Assembly: GCF_964340395.1 (NCBI RefSeq)
Contig: NC_135556.1
Location: forward strand, 17,387,642-17,451,641
Source of the DNA: Glandiceps talaboti
Taxonomy: Eukaryota > Hemichordata > Enteropneusta > Spengelidae
Direction of reading: 5' to 3'
Length of the DNA stretch: 64,000 nt
Each line of letters opens with the position of its first letter. The first letter of the stretch is position 1. A model generated the notes under the pieces. That model saw nothing but the letters and a program-made list of their open reading frames with translations. It did no database searches and was not told the origin of the DNA. A program made the position numbers and the translations under genes. Shown one piece after another: positions 49,934-63,105 of this stretch.

Positions 49934-52900
49934 TTACAATAGACACATGGTAGACTTGGTAAAATTATTCATGCTGTAGGACAGTCTCTGCTAGTGTCGT
50001 TACACCCTCCTGTCTATGAACTGTATTGCGCTACTACCAATTTATTGAAACACATACTGACGCCGTATAATTATATATCCAATCATGCGACAAACTCGTA
50101 CTCCTGTTGTATGTCAAATGTACCTCGATTTAATGGAATGAACACAACAGTACGTAAAATGAAGAATCAATTTCAATATTCAAGCATTTTTTGCCTCAAG
50201 TATCGACTTGGTTCTTGCCCCAAGGATATGTATTCTATAGCCGTTTTATATACGATGGAAAACATATTAATTCCTTTTCCTCAGTATTTTAATCTTTAAT
50301 TTTCCAAGAGGAGAGAGTTGCAAATACACTCAGATATTGATATGGACTCATATTAAAGTAGAGACCTTCTGTTGGAGTGATATATAACTTTACGTCTTTC
50401 CAGAATAATTCCTTAAGAGAACATAACTATTATACTATAGGAATACACAAAGAAATTGCGAAGACGCTATCAAATATTTATCAAAATGAAACTAATATTC
50501 CTTGCATAGTATATAAATGTAAATGTAACTAGGTTACCTTGTGTATACTTAAAAGAGGCACATTTTGTTCCGCATGCCCAATTGTTGTTGTCCCAACTTA
50601 ATGCAAAAACAACAAAGTTAGAATTCTCACCCGTATCATCTAATGATGAGATGATACTTATTACCTTACACGAAAAAATAGTCGCATTGATATTTTTGAT
50701 AAAAATAACTGTACATGTGGAAACTGTATAACTGAACAGACATACGCAATGCCACAGCATGACGATACTTGTATATAATCCAGTTCTATGAAGTTTGACG
50801 CAGAAAATAACGATACATAGACCCACACATTTACTTAGATAAATTAGGTAACACACTCGAAGCACATTGCTCTATATGAATGGAAAGGTTTGTACTTCAA
50901 ACAAAATGAATGTAACTTGTAGGTTTTGATTATTTCTCATCCTATGTATTGCCTCAACATATTCTAGATTCACACTGACATATTGACTGTATAGCTTGAA
51001 GTATGGTAAATGAAGCAATTATAGTACAGTAAAATCGCATAACCCTGTGTTTGATTCAAGGTGTGCTAATACAAGATATTTCAAAAAATCCAAATTAGCT
51101 ATAAGTTACAGTTAACAGTTACACAGTAATATTTAGGCACGTTGAAATGATTGACTGCCAATAGGGAATATATAATAAGATTTTATTGTCCATTGAATTT
51201 ATTTGCTATCATATACCCTTACTCTATCTTGTATTGTGATCTCATTGTCGTCACAAAATCTATGCTGAATCAAATGGCAATGTCTTGATGTAATTGTTGC
51301 GCTTGTTATTCAATCGTCTTTACAAAGATAGTTTGCAAAATGGTCATCGTAAAGATGATTGTTCTTAAGGCAGATAACCTAAACTATGGTATCAGATGTA
51401 ATTAGATTTGCCTATATATGTCAACACATTCGTCATCACTTTAACGGTTAACATCACAACGGTACTAATAATTTATGGAAGGTCAATTACATTTTGCACA
51501 CAGCTTATATTATATAATTCGTTTTTAAAAAAAGATATCTCATACTCGTTAGTTAGCTGTAGGGTATCGTGTGACTCATTTTGATGTTTGTAAAGTTTTG
51601 CAAGAATCCATGAGCAAGCACATTATGCTGGGATGGAATCGTATTGCTGTTCTTGAATTCTTGCTTCATCAAAAGAAACGTTTAATGATGCAAACAGAGC
51701 CTATGGCTGCTATCGACAACGCTCCGTTATATATAAAGATTTGATGACGCGCATCTTGCGCCGATGAAGAAAACATGTTAGAATAACCCACGCGTCAATC
51801 AAATCCAGTTGTAGTTGTCTAAAGCCGTATGACGTCAGTGGAAGGAGATCAAATGCCAGTATTCACACGCAGTGTGCTCGTCTTGTAAGTAACCTGGGGC
51901 ACTATTCATCTATCCATTACAATGAAGTGCCTTATTCATAGAGAAGGAATACAGACCACTGCTTGATGAATTTGTGATCGACTTTATTAATGTAAAATGG
52001 CGATTCAATATTCAGCTCAGATATGAAACATAGACAGCCTTTAAACATTGATATACGATAGTAAAACATGTGTTGCTGATAGACTTAACATTTTATCAAT
52101 GTGACTGTCTGAGTCTTCCTATGCCACTGAAATATCAAAGTAACAACATTTCAATACTATAGGTTTAAGTCTAGTCTGAGGATAACTCTTTGTCTAATAG
52201 GCGCTATGCTGATGAAAGGAAACAGACTCAATTTCAAACACATTACATCTACTTTGTGATTTCAATATCAACAATGTTTATCTTAAAAAGATACGAAGTG
52301 ATTACCATAAATAATCCCTAACATAACATAACACACTCAAAATGTTATCTTAACCAAATTGTTAACTTAATTGTTAATAAGTTGCTCTCTGTGATTATAT
52401 CTCTAATCAACGTTATTAACGTACACCTCAGTTCATCCCTGATATTGACCATTTGCTGCGCAATGAATTGAGAGGAAACAGCTTTGAACGCCGAGCTGAA
52501 TAATGTAATGCATCTTCCTAGTATATAATCATGCATGTTTGAAATAAATCTCGGGATTAAGTTGGATGATGCCTAAGCCAGAACAGGCGCCTATGCAGTA
52601 ATGGCATTAATATTTATAATACGTTAATAGGGCCTGGGAGCACCAAAGCAGCACAGTTTCCAACGACATGATGAAAAATCACAAAGCCGTGTTCACATAA
52701 CCGGACCATTTAATTGTATTTTACAGAATGTGCACATGGCTAGACATATGAGTTTCCTTTATCACCCTTTCAGCAGTTGGATTGCAAATAAAGTAAGTGA
52801 TTGTTTTTATCTAAACCAGCTCTTGACGTGCTTTCTGGCTAGGAACAACGTCAGTGAGTATTAAGAACTGAGATCACAGAGACTAAATGTCAGGCAACTA

Positions 52901-53115
52901 ATGGTAATAAAAATATATTCGAAATATAAACATACGGGGAGCCATTCGTAATGAATTACATTGTCTTTGAACACGGTATGTGAATTGAAACCGATTGTTA
53001 AATATCACAACTTTCTTCAAATTAAAAAACAAACAAACTAAAACTGTATAGTTAATGTTATGTTGTGAGTGTCTAATGGCTTTTCAACAAATCGAAACAC
53101 TAATACTCGGATTAT
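49934..53115. other. Long stretch without recognised genes
   Basis: Contains frames at 49994-50299 (plus) and 50470-50865 (minus, 131 codons, hydrophobic and Cys-rich). Neither resembles a family I know, and neither has repeat or splice support. Confidence 0.4.
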
Positions 53116-53182
53116 AAACTTTGGCTATTCAATAAAAAATTAAATTAAAAAAAAAACAGAAAAAAAAAACTTTGGCTATTCA
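53116..53182 (+). mobile_element. A-rich insertion flanked by a 16-bp target-site duplication
   Basis: AAACTTTGGCTATTCA at 53116-53131 is repeated exactly at 53167-53182, with ~35 bp of nearly pure A (plus a few T, one C and one G) between. This is the footprint expected from LINE-type target-primed insertion of little more than a poly(A) tail. Confidence 0.72.
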
Positions 53183-55525
53183 TTTTCCTACGTCCAAGAA
53201 AAAGTAAACATATTGCAAGTATCGCAGTGCGGTTTAAAAAAGTTTAAAAAAGAAAGTTCCAGCGATCAACTTGTGCATCATATTGATACAGTACACCATG
53301 TCAACTCAAAGAAATGCAAAAAATTGTGCGCATCACTACTGATAACCACAATTTATTACAAATTTCAAATTCAGCGCCGGTGAAGACAACCTCATATCAG
53401 CACTATTTGTTATATTATTGGTAACTACTTTCAACAGATATCTTGAACATTTTATCACCTATGTACTCAACTACACTCAAAAAATGGGTTGACTTTACAT
53501 GCTATGTTTTGAGTTGTGTTAACACTGAATGTGTGAGCCAAGGTTAAGGTGTTATCTAAGCAAACTGCTACTTCAATTTGTTGATGTCTACTCTACGGCC
53601 ATATCACAATCAAGCGCACTAGAGGTGAAATATGAAACTTGAAATAAACATAAATAAGTTTGATGTTTGTTAAGCTGTATATATTAACTTTATAATTCCA
53701 AAATATGAGAGCACAATAAAGTCCAGAACAATTTTTATTATGCAAAATGCATAGTGTACGTACTCTTACATGATATTGTCATTGGTGGTTGTTGATATGG
53801 ATAATGATTTTCTTGGCGTAATTTTGGTTTAGACTAGTTGAAAAAGTGGTGGGTTTGCAAGATTTACTCATATACAATTACACATTCTCTATAAAGAACA
53901 CATTGCATGTTTTTTTGTGCACTGTAAGTCAAAGTCAAAATGGTCATTAAGTCAACAATTGTTTCTGAACAACACAATACTTTATTTGAATTATAATTTG
54001 CACTAAAACATTAAGGATCATTCAGCAGAATAATAAAAGATAATTACATGTTGTATGATTTAGTTCGGAGATTTAGTACCTTATACCATCAAGTAACGCA
54101 ATATGCATTGGCAATAATTGTGATGGAGAGGGGGGTTGGGGGTAAGTACACTACAGACTTGGAATGGGTTTGAATATGATGAACTGTTCACTTAGTACAC
54201 TGAAAATCTCAAGTCTTACTCTTATTTTTTCAAAGTCTTTATATAAAATCTAAATATCAGAAACAGAAACACACATAGGTGCAAAATGACCAAATGATCA
54301 ATTTTCTTCTACCACTACAATCTTTAAAACTCAATATTTAATTTCAATGAGGGAACACTTTTCACAGGCTTCAGTAACTCAGTGTCTTTAACTTATTTAA
54401 GTCAAATAATAACAGTACTGTAAAGTACTATTTTAAGTTGAAATAATATGTAACAGAACATAATGTCATGTAATGTATATTGCTAGATGGGTATGGGGTA
54501 CGTACACTACAGTGTCATAATGACAGTTCACATTCAATTGTTACTTAATGTCAAAAATTATAACACTAATTCTCATTACAAGGTGTGAACTTCTGTGCAA
54601 AACATCAGTTTTTCATTTATATGACTAATAGACAACTGCATTTTAAACACGATGGCAGCAGTATTGTGAGGGGTATGTACTCTACACTGGGGTATGTACA
54701 CTACAATTTGGCATAATAATGTTTCCAGTGGGACGTTTTTGAACTTAAGTGTCCACTTTACTTCCATAGACTGTGACAAAGAGGCCCTACATGATCATAA
54801 TTGTATCATCCCAGTATGTACAATATATTGGTAGTAGAGTAGTTACACTACATAAATTTTCGGAAATTTTCCTTTTCCATTTCAGTGCATCCTGCTATTA
54901 GTATATCATTCCAATTGGTATGAATTTTATTCTTAATTTATTAATAGGGATAATTTCCAATCTCATCATGACCTAAAGTGCTGAAGATTGTCAGATTTAT
55001 TTAGTATAGTGTCACTTCTTATAAGGTTGCTGTAATTTTGCAAAATTCCGTAACAAGGAGTCATTTCGATAACCATGCAGATTTTCAACATCAGCATTTC
55101 TTCAGCATGTCAAGCACACACTTAAATAAACTTTAAAATAAATTTAAAGTGTACAGAACATACAATATGGTGTATTGGTCATGCAGTGTATGATTGATGA
55201 GTAGTTGGAATTAGTGAAAATTAAAATGACCCTTGAAAAAATGGTGAAAATCACACGTTTAAAATATGTATTTCATATATTTTTTATCCGATTCACTTCA
55301 TTGTTTTTTATCTTGCCGGTTAACATGGGATTATGCAACTTAAGTCATTGTTTTGGAAATGTTAAATTTCACATTTTTACTATGTGACCGTAAGGGTGTT
55401 GGTGTTGGTGTTGGTTGTGTACGCTTGATTGTGATATAGCCGTCTACGTCAATGCATCTGAACAGGTTCCTTAATGTATCAACTATGTTGTAGTACCTAA
55501 TCGTTCAAACTTGGATTAAGATTAA

Positions 55526-55529
<4 letters not shown>
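53183..55529. other. Non-coding; scattered GTACACTACA-type motif between ~54130 and 54850
   Basis: GTA-GTACACTACA variants occur near 54142, 54498, 54674, 54694 and 54838, mostly preceded by G-runs (GGGGGT, GGGGTA). No coding frame recognised. Confidence 0.45.

Positions 55530-55616
<87 letters not shown>
55530..55616. repeat. (TA)n microsatellite, ~43 units
   Basis: Uninterrupted TA run. Confidence 0.97.
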
Positions 55617-55618
<2 letters not shown>

Positions 55619-58600
55619 TAAATTCAAAGTCTATCTATCGTGGGATATCATCACCCAAGCGGCACCCAATCTCATGTTTAACTGAGAAACTATGTATACT
55701 CAATGCTGTTAAGTGCAGGCTACTGAACCAAAAATCTGAATTAGTCTCGCAAATGTCGCCATGAAAACATGTTTTCCCTCGCCAATTAGAGAAAGAAACC
55801 TCCATTTAGTCCGACCATCTTGTTACACAATGTATGCACAAAGAATTACATGTACATATTGACCTTAACGATCTCAATTTTATCAGTCGCCTGATGATCG
55901 CTGAGGAAGCGTGAAACTCTGAGTAACGACTTATGGCATCCTTATTCTTTGGATTTAGTCTATAATCCTCTGCTACTAATACTGCATGGAGCACATATAT
56001 GGCAACACGATTCTGCAGTGTTTCGATCGAAGATGAAAACACAATACGGGATTATACTTGTTGATACGCACTACATAATCCAACGAAACGAAAAAAAGAT
56101 CTTCCGGATAAGTCTGATGAAAAATGGTGATTGCACTTTTATGTCCAAAATTTGGGTTTACCATCATTCGAAGAATTCGACATAACTCTGAAAATTTGAT
56201 ATAAACCAAAACGTGTTCTAGTTATATGATTTATCGTTATGGTATCTACATTGTCAAATTATTTCATTAACGGACCTACCATTTTTGACACTGTATATTT
56301 TGTTATTTGAATGAGGAACATTGTTAGATTTATTTCTCACATATTCATAAATAAGACTGGTAAATACAGAAATTTATTAATAATATTGTTTAGATTATGT
56401 AATATATAGTATGTTCTATAATTCAATACATCGCAGTATATAATGCATATAAAAAGTTGTATTCAGAATGTATTCGAGTATGAAAAGAGAAGTTAGAGGT
56501 TATAAAAAAAATGGAATCATTATTGCTGATCTCATGCCAGATAAGTAAAAAGTAGACGATGTGAGGCATTGACAGTGTATTTAGGTTGGTTTACGTGTAA
56601 GAATATTACTAAGGTTTAACTAACAAACGGTGAAAATATAACCTTAAACACCATCAGATGTATTTTGGGGTTTATTATTGCAAAACAATAATTTTCATAA
56701 TTTTTTTTTAAATGTTGCATTTTTACAAGCAAAAAGTTTGAAAAAAAGGAAGAAAGAATAACAATCCAAAATATATGAGAAGGTGTTCCTTGTTGAATCC
56801 CTTTTAGACACAGACTCGTCCTTTATCAACAATAATATATAATTAAACTCATAGTTGCATTAATTATTCATTTAAATTCAACAAGAACATGAGTATAGAT
56901 TTGTTTTTCAGACAAATATTTCGTGGAATAGCTTTTCTGAGAAAAGAACTAATAAGATATTAATACTCCTGATTACTTGCAGCAGACCGGAACAAATCTG
57001 GACCACACCCCGGTTATATCGTTGTCAAAGTACAATGACAGGTTTTGTATTTTGATGGCTGTAGTCCGTGTGTGGAAATATTTTGTATTTGATTAAGATA
57101 AATAACCATTCCTGGCATTCACATTTGATTTCTAATATTCGGATACTGAATAGTTAGCTAACGCAAGGTAAATAGCTACATGAACGAAACAAGCTCTTGT
57201 CTGTGTCACTATTCTCAATGAGCTATCCTGTCGGCACAAGTAGCTCGGCTGTAATATCCCAGTACGTAGCCGCGTGTTACGATGGCCCCTTCAGTATAAA
57301 ATGGGTATGAGCTCACTTTTTGAAAATAACTACCATGTTCAATGTGTTTAGAAAAGATGTAAGGGTGTGGAATATAAGCATACACGTAAGCATTTTCTGC
57401 TATGGCAATAATATTTACTTTCAGGGCAGCACTTGGAGAATAGCTCCGATCTTTTGTTTTGAGTAGGTCGGTTTTGTCAGTGAAATTGTTGCTGCTAGAC
57501 AGATTTTGCACCGTTTTCTTTCATTTGTATATGTCGCTGCTTGGGTTGTGATGGACAACTTGATGCTGTATGGTTGATTCTTTCTTCTTCATATTCCAGA
57601 TGTGGGTTGTTGTTTTTTTAGATAGCTCCGTTTTTAAAATATTTTTGTGATTGTTGATGTGTTGATGCTAAGCTGTTGCTTAGACGTATTATCTGTGAGG
57701 CCTAAGGTGTAGATATTATTTTCGAAAACGCTCTAACTAGAATAAGGTAAGATAATCACGAGCAATTATTACCAGTAAAGAGAGATTAATTGCACAGAAA
57801 ATAGAGAAAATTCCGAAACTTTAGTACATCCTCAGGTCTGCAAATAGAACTTCGTACAGTGTTTGTATGTCTAGTGTACTAAGGGCATTTGACGATTTCA
57901 GTACAATTTTTCATCAATAGTGTGTAAAAATTGAAAAGTCTTCAATTATATATTTTTGAATATTATATACAGTACTTTTGACTTCTTTTGATATAAATCA
58001 TGCACGTTAGGATAGGTAAACTATCTTATTTGATACTAGGTGGGTTAACATGAGACTCTTGACGCCACTAGTGTGGTACTGGCCAGCCCCCGGCTTTCAC
58101 GGTTCTTGGGTTGTCAGGCTCTACACATAAAGGCAATTTCAAATCGAAATCATTAATGCCTATCATATTTGATTGCTTTCAGAAATGATAATATTGTTTC
58201 TGAAAGCTATTTATGAATAACATTCGAAGGTATACTAATAATATGTGGTATGGAATCATTCATGAGAAAACATGAATAATGCAGCTGTCTAGAAAGTGCT
58301 TTTTTATCAACCAAATGTATGCATGGATGGTGTAAATGGCAAATGAGTAAGAAAAAGCCATCCTTGAATAGCTAACTTTCACATTTAATATTTAAAATTA
58401 TATTTGGTTAAAAGTATTTGTAGCCAACGGTGATGGCACTTCCCGATAAAATAGTGAATTTATTTTTTTCATAAACCAGATATATTTATCCATAGCTGTG
58501 GTTCATATATTGCAACCAGTTGTTATCTCTGATCCATTAATAGTGAAATCCCTTTAATGATTGATGTAAAAATGGAATTAATGAAATAAACCAAATGACA

Positions 58601-59679
58601 TCATCAATTTAGTGAGATGCAAACCTTTAAAGAGTACACTTAATTCATCCGCTGTTCAGTTTTAAGAGTGATGTGTAATACAAAACTAAAGTTTTAGACA
58701 ATCTCTTAACCCCACGCTTACAAATATCTACAATAGTAACCGCTCAACAGTTTGCTATTTGGGTTACAAATTATTTCAATACCAATAATTAGGGCAATAG
58801 TATCGACATCAGAAACAAATCTTACTTACATAATTACTGAAAGTGTACCGATTACCCAATGATAACGTTTGTCAAACTTTGTTATGTGCTGTGTTACTGT
58901 AGACACGTGTGTCAACTACGTATTCCACTGTACTTGTGAGTTACATAATTATATAAATATCACCCATGTTTGCAAATTCTCTTACTTAGAACAATAAGCC
59001 GGTTATTACTGAATTCCTATGGAAAATGTGAAATTGAATGTGTTGTTGTTGTACACTGTCAGACTATATTTGGAATATAAATATGTTGGTTTGTAATAAT
59101 TTTGTTACATATGCATCCAGTACGATTTTAAATAAAAATTCATTTGAATAATTTCATTTGGAACATCTTTCTCCTGTGACAATTTGAAGCATCAGGCATG
59201 AAATTTGTGCGATGAATTCACCACATTTGTAATCATTCATCTATTCTCCCAAAGGACATACAAATATTGAATTCGAAGTGGTAGGATTCCGTCGTGTATT
59301 ATATTAATTTCTTGTCGCCAGTGCGTCATCGTTGAAGGTCAGCTGACACACTGAGGTCTCAAGCAGCGATTTATTGATAAATTGATTGTTTGTGTCTTGA
59401 AAGACTGGATGGGATAAAATGAGTATTTTCTTAGTTCCAAAAAAGCACATTCAGTTCCCCAGGTAATACATATAAAAATCGGACATCATTGTTCATTGCC
59501 TACTGGGTATGTTCATTAATTTGTAATTTGCTTTAGGCAAACAATTAATTGCGGCGACATTAGAAATCAATATACTGATGATGAGATGGACAGCCAAAGT
59601 CACCGAACATTTTAAATATCTCCAAGACAACCATCAATGTACGGCTCAGTATTTTCTGTATACACCCATCAATATATTG
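55617..59679. other. Long stretch without recognised genes
   Basis: Frames of 76-98 codons (55806, 55949, 57215) have no recognisable domain. Short (A)n or (T)n runs near 56700 and 56500. Confidence 0.4.
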
Positions 59680-59760
59680 TATGTATGTATGTATGTATGT
59701 ATGTATGTATGTATGTATGTATGTATGTATGTATGTATGTATGTACGTTCGTTCGTTCGC
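59680..59760. repeat. (ATGT)n microsatellite grading to (CGTT)n
   Basis: ATGT units to 59745, then ACGT/CGTT units. Confidence 0.95.
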
Positions 59761-59869
59761 GTGAGTGCGTATGTACAGGATACGTGCTTCTTTGTATTAG
59801 CTGTCGGTGCCTATGTTTGATGTCTGCTTTTTCCTCTCAACAGACAGTTTCTCAATAAAAAAAACCGAT

Positions 59870-59985
59870 TTCCTTTTCACGGGAAATATCAACTATTTCA
59901 TTCAATGCAGGGGATGTGGAGAGCAATGTGTGGGCCGGACTATTCACGAAATGAGGAAACAATCAAAAATATCTAATTTGACAGA
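59870..59985 (+). pseudogene. Possible GIY-YIG endonuclease fragment of a retroelement
   Basis: In the frame 59807-60103, the segment INYFIQCRGCGEQCVGRTIHEMRKQSK matches the shape of a Penelope-type GIY-YIG start (V-Y-I-C--CG--YVG-T---lr-R), with the second Tyr position changed to Cys and no continuing domain. It is short, has no upstream RT, and could be chance or an old remnant. Confidence 0.35.
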
Positions 59986-60769
59986 AGAAGAGCCAGCCAG
60001 ATCTGGCAATCGAAATAGGAATATATATTTCGCCGACTACTATTACTATGTACATCCAAGCAGAACAACAACGATACTGAAGGATCACTCTACTATGATC
60101 TGAACCTTAGGAATGAATTTGTTCTGTATATAGTGCTTTTTAGGGTTAAACTTTATTTCATTTTATGGGTGTTTTTTCACTTAACTTTAGCGACTTATTA
60201 TCCATTTTTTTCTTTTGACTGCCAATATACATTTTTACACAATTCGAATTTTTTTTATAAATGTTTTCTTATCCAGAAGTCCTCTTAGTATTCGTTATGT
60301 AATATGATCCGAAACCTAGTTCTAAATCACGTGGGTTCGTTTCATGCAAGGTCTCTATGATTTAAAAGGAGCCCTTCAGATGCGCAAGTTTGATAAAGTG
60401 CCTTATAGGTTTGAAATTAGTTAGGGTATCAAGTATTTGTGCCTGTGTGATACATGCAGTAATACAAATTCATGAGTAATGACGAACCATATGTTCACTA
60501 AATAGGCTTGTTTATAAGGCCATTCCCATGAAGCAACAGTATTTTCTGACGGTATCAAGTGAGTCCAACAGGCAGACATAGCGTGAACAGCATGCACTAA
60601 GTGAACGTGAACGGGTGATTCTAGACCCGTGTAAAAGTTACTAGTCTCATTTAAAACCACTAGGATAACCAACATTTAAGTAAGAAGGGAATGATACGTT
60701 GAAAATTGACCATATAGGACTGATAAATGGGCATTGCACTGAGTACTAGTAGTACGGGGAGCAATGTAC
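59986..60769. other. No feature recognised
   Basis: AT-rich, with T-runs near 60170-60255. Confidence 0.4.
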
Positions 60770-60975
60770 AACCGACATTTGTAATAATTGCCGAAATTTG
60801 TAATAAACCGAAATTTGTAATAAAATTGCCGACATTTGTAATAAATTGCCGATATTTGTAATAAACTGACATTTGTAATAAATTCTGTGAACGACAATTG
60901 TAATAAAAATAGCCGATATTTGTAATACATTTCAGAAAAAAATGTGTAATAAACCTGCCGAAATTTGTAATAAAA
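60770..60975 (+). repeat. Minisatellite array A, ~20-bp motif (GCCGACATTTGTAATAAA)
   Basis: About ten imperfect copies of GCCGA(C/A/T)ATTTGTAATAAA with variable spacers. The same motif appears inverted at 62640-63105. Confidence 0.88.
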
Positions 60976-61121
60976 AAAGGTTAAGCGGGTTCGTCTCTGA
61001 CTTTCAAAGAAATGGAGTTACTCATTCTAAACTTAGAAGGGATTTAAAATATCGTCATTACAGGCTTCCTAGAATTAATTTACAACAATTATGTCAGCCA
61101 CTTGGCTCTTTGAGTCTTTGT

Positions 61122-61313
61122 CAATCAATCAATCAATCAATCGATCGATCGATCGATCGATCGATCGATCGACCGACCGACCGACCAACCAACCAACCAA
61201 CCAACCAACCAACCAACCAACCAACCAACCAACCAACCAACCAACCAACCAACCAACCAACCAACCAACCAACCAACCAACCAACCAACCAACCAACCAA
61301 CCAACCAACCAAC

Positions 61314-61387
<74 letters not shown>
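61122..61387. repeat. Compound tetranucleotide array (AATC)-(GATC)-(GACC)-(AACC)-(AATC)
   Basis: AATC 61122-61140, GATC 61141-61170, GACC 61171-61186, AACC 61187-61319, AATC 61320-61387. Each neighbouring block differs by a single transition. Gln-Pro-Thr-Asn and Trp-Leu-Val-Gly frames are artefacts. Confidence 0.96.
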
Positions 61388-61388
<1 letters not shown>

Positions 61389-61490
61389 GCGATCAGTCAA
61401 TAATAAGTCTACTTATCTACCTATCTACTTACCTACTAGTACCTACATAATAAACCCAGCTGTACTCATGTACCAACCCATCAGTTCAAA

Positions 61491-61610
61491 TCATAATTCC
61501 ATCACTTGATGAACACGTCGTGCTTTATTGAACGAATGTAAATTTTGATCATTGGCGGACGTGTTTGTCAAAAGATAACTTGTTGGTTAGTTGGCTGGTT
61601 GGCTGGTCGG
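61491..61610 (+). repeat. Direct repeat, copy 1 (pair with 61860-61968)
   Basis: Shares CCATCACTTGAT-AACAC, TCGTGCTT, TCGAATGTA/ACGAATGTA, TTGATCATTG-CGGAC and GGTTGGTT blocks with 61860-61968, about 369 bp apart. Confidence 0.78.
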
Positions 61611-61686
61611 TTGGTTGACTGACTGACTGACTGACTGACTGGCTGGCTGACTGACTGACTGACTGACTGACTGACTGACTGACTGA
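61577..61686. repeat. (TTGG/CTGG)n-(GACT)n array
   Basis: TTGG/CTGG units then about 18 GACT units ending at 61686. Confidence 0.93.
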
Positions 61687-61859
61687 CGGAGGATGGAAAG
61701 ACGGGCGTATGGAGGGTAGCTAAAAAGTAATTTCAATCTGTTTTCTAGCCTGATTTTATCTAGTTCTTAAATCTTACTTCCTCTAGTGTACAAGTACAAG
61801 TGTATGAGTTGTTTGTGATTGTGAAGGCTTCTGAGTGATGAGTGAATATACGAACTAGC

Positions 61860-61968
61860 ATCATCAATCCATCACTTGATCAACACTTCGTGCTTGTATG
61901 ATCGAATGTATATATTTTAATCATTGCGGACAAAGTGTTGGTTGGTTGGTTAGCTGGTCGGTTGACTA
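61860..61968 (+). repeat. Direct repeat, copy 2
   Basis: Diverged second copy of 61491-61610, followed by its own short GGTT run and TAGCTGGTCGGTTGACT. Confidence 0.78.
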
Positions 61969-62639
61969 CCAACAAACTGATTTCTACAGAAATCTTAGAA
62001 ACGGCGATTTCACAACCCATTTTAGGGTGCATTTGGGGGCAAAAATTGAAAGCTTCATAATGGCTTGAGAAGTAATTGGTATGAGTAATTTTTAAAAACA
62101 AGTTAGTTAGTATATCAATAAGTCTACAGCGACATATTCTTGTCCGTGAGTGTGAAGAGATTAATATGCATAAAGGCGAATATTTCAGACATCATACATT
62201 ATGGACACTTGGTGTTATGGATACTGTATATCGCTATATCACCAAAGTCTAGCGACACACACACCAGTTTCCAGTTTCGATTACTGTTGGTCCGTGAACT
62301 AATTGTACTTATGTATAAAAAGAAACATAATCGCTTGCCAATATTTGCTTGATGGTTTTATTAACACGAGCCTGTGATAGGCCAACCAACGATAAACTCT
62401 GATATGTAAAGGAAGAATTTTGGATTTGAATCATAGAAGTAAATACATAACAATATAGTTCTGTATCCATTTTTGGTGCTAAATAACGGCGCAAAACTTC
62501 CCTGGCTTAACTTGTAGAATAGGTTCTTACACAGGGAATTTAAATAAAGTTTCTTAGATCCAGGTGTTTAATTTGTTGAAATCTAGGATTGGTGAAGATG
62601 AGGCATTGATTGTAAATTTTATTATCAGTTTTACTTCAA
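61969..62639. other. No feature recognised
   Basis: Unique-looking sequence between the repeat pair and minisatellite array B. Confidence 0.4.
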
Positions 62640-63105
62640 ATGTCGTTACAAATCTCGGTAATTGTATTACAATTGTCGGCAATGTTATTACAAATGTCGT
62701 TAGTTTATTACAAATGTCGTCAATTTTATTACAAATGTTGTTAGTTTATTACAAATGTCGGCAATTTTATTAGAAATGTTGTCAGTTTATTACAAATGTC
62801 GGCAATTTTATTACAAATGTCATAGTTTATTACAAATGTCGGCAATTTTATTACAATTATCGTTAGCTTATTACAAATGTCGGCAATTTTATTACAAATG
62901 TCGTTAGTTTATTACAAATGTCAGCAATTTTATTACAAATGTCATAGTTATTACAAATGTCGGCAATTTTATTACAATTATCGCTAGTTTATTACAAATG
63001 TCGGCAATTTTGTTACAAATGTCGTTCGTTTATTACAAATGTCCGCAATTTTATTACAAATTTCGTCAGTTTATTACAAATGTCGGTAATTTTATTACAA
63101 GTCTC
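62640..63105 (-). repeat. Minisatellite array B, inverted relative to array A
   Basis: About 25 copies of TTTATTACAAATGTCGGCAA-type units, mostly alternating TCGGCAATTT and TCGTTAGTTT forms to make a ~42-bp dimer. A ~121-bp higher-order step is visible: CATAG at 62821 and 62943, and ATTATCG(T/C)TAG at 62856 and 62977. Confidence 0.9.

Noticed and set aside
50470-50865. 131-codon minus-strand frame
   Set aside because: Hydrophobic and Cys-rich but with no recognised domain, no paralogue and no splice partner; chance open frame in AT-rich DNA is more likely.
57215-57511. 98-codon minus-strand frame
   Set aside because: No recognisable family or supporting context.
61091-61450. Long Asn-Gln-Pro-Thr and Trp-Leu-Val-Gly frames
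   Set aside because: Pure translation of tetranucleotide arrays.
62640-63105. CRISPR-like array of ~20-bp repeats
   Set aside because: The spacers are themselves variants of the same repeat; no cas genes.
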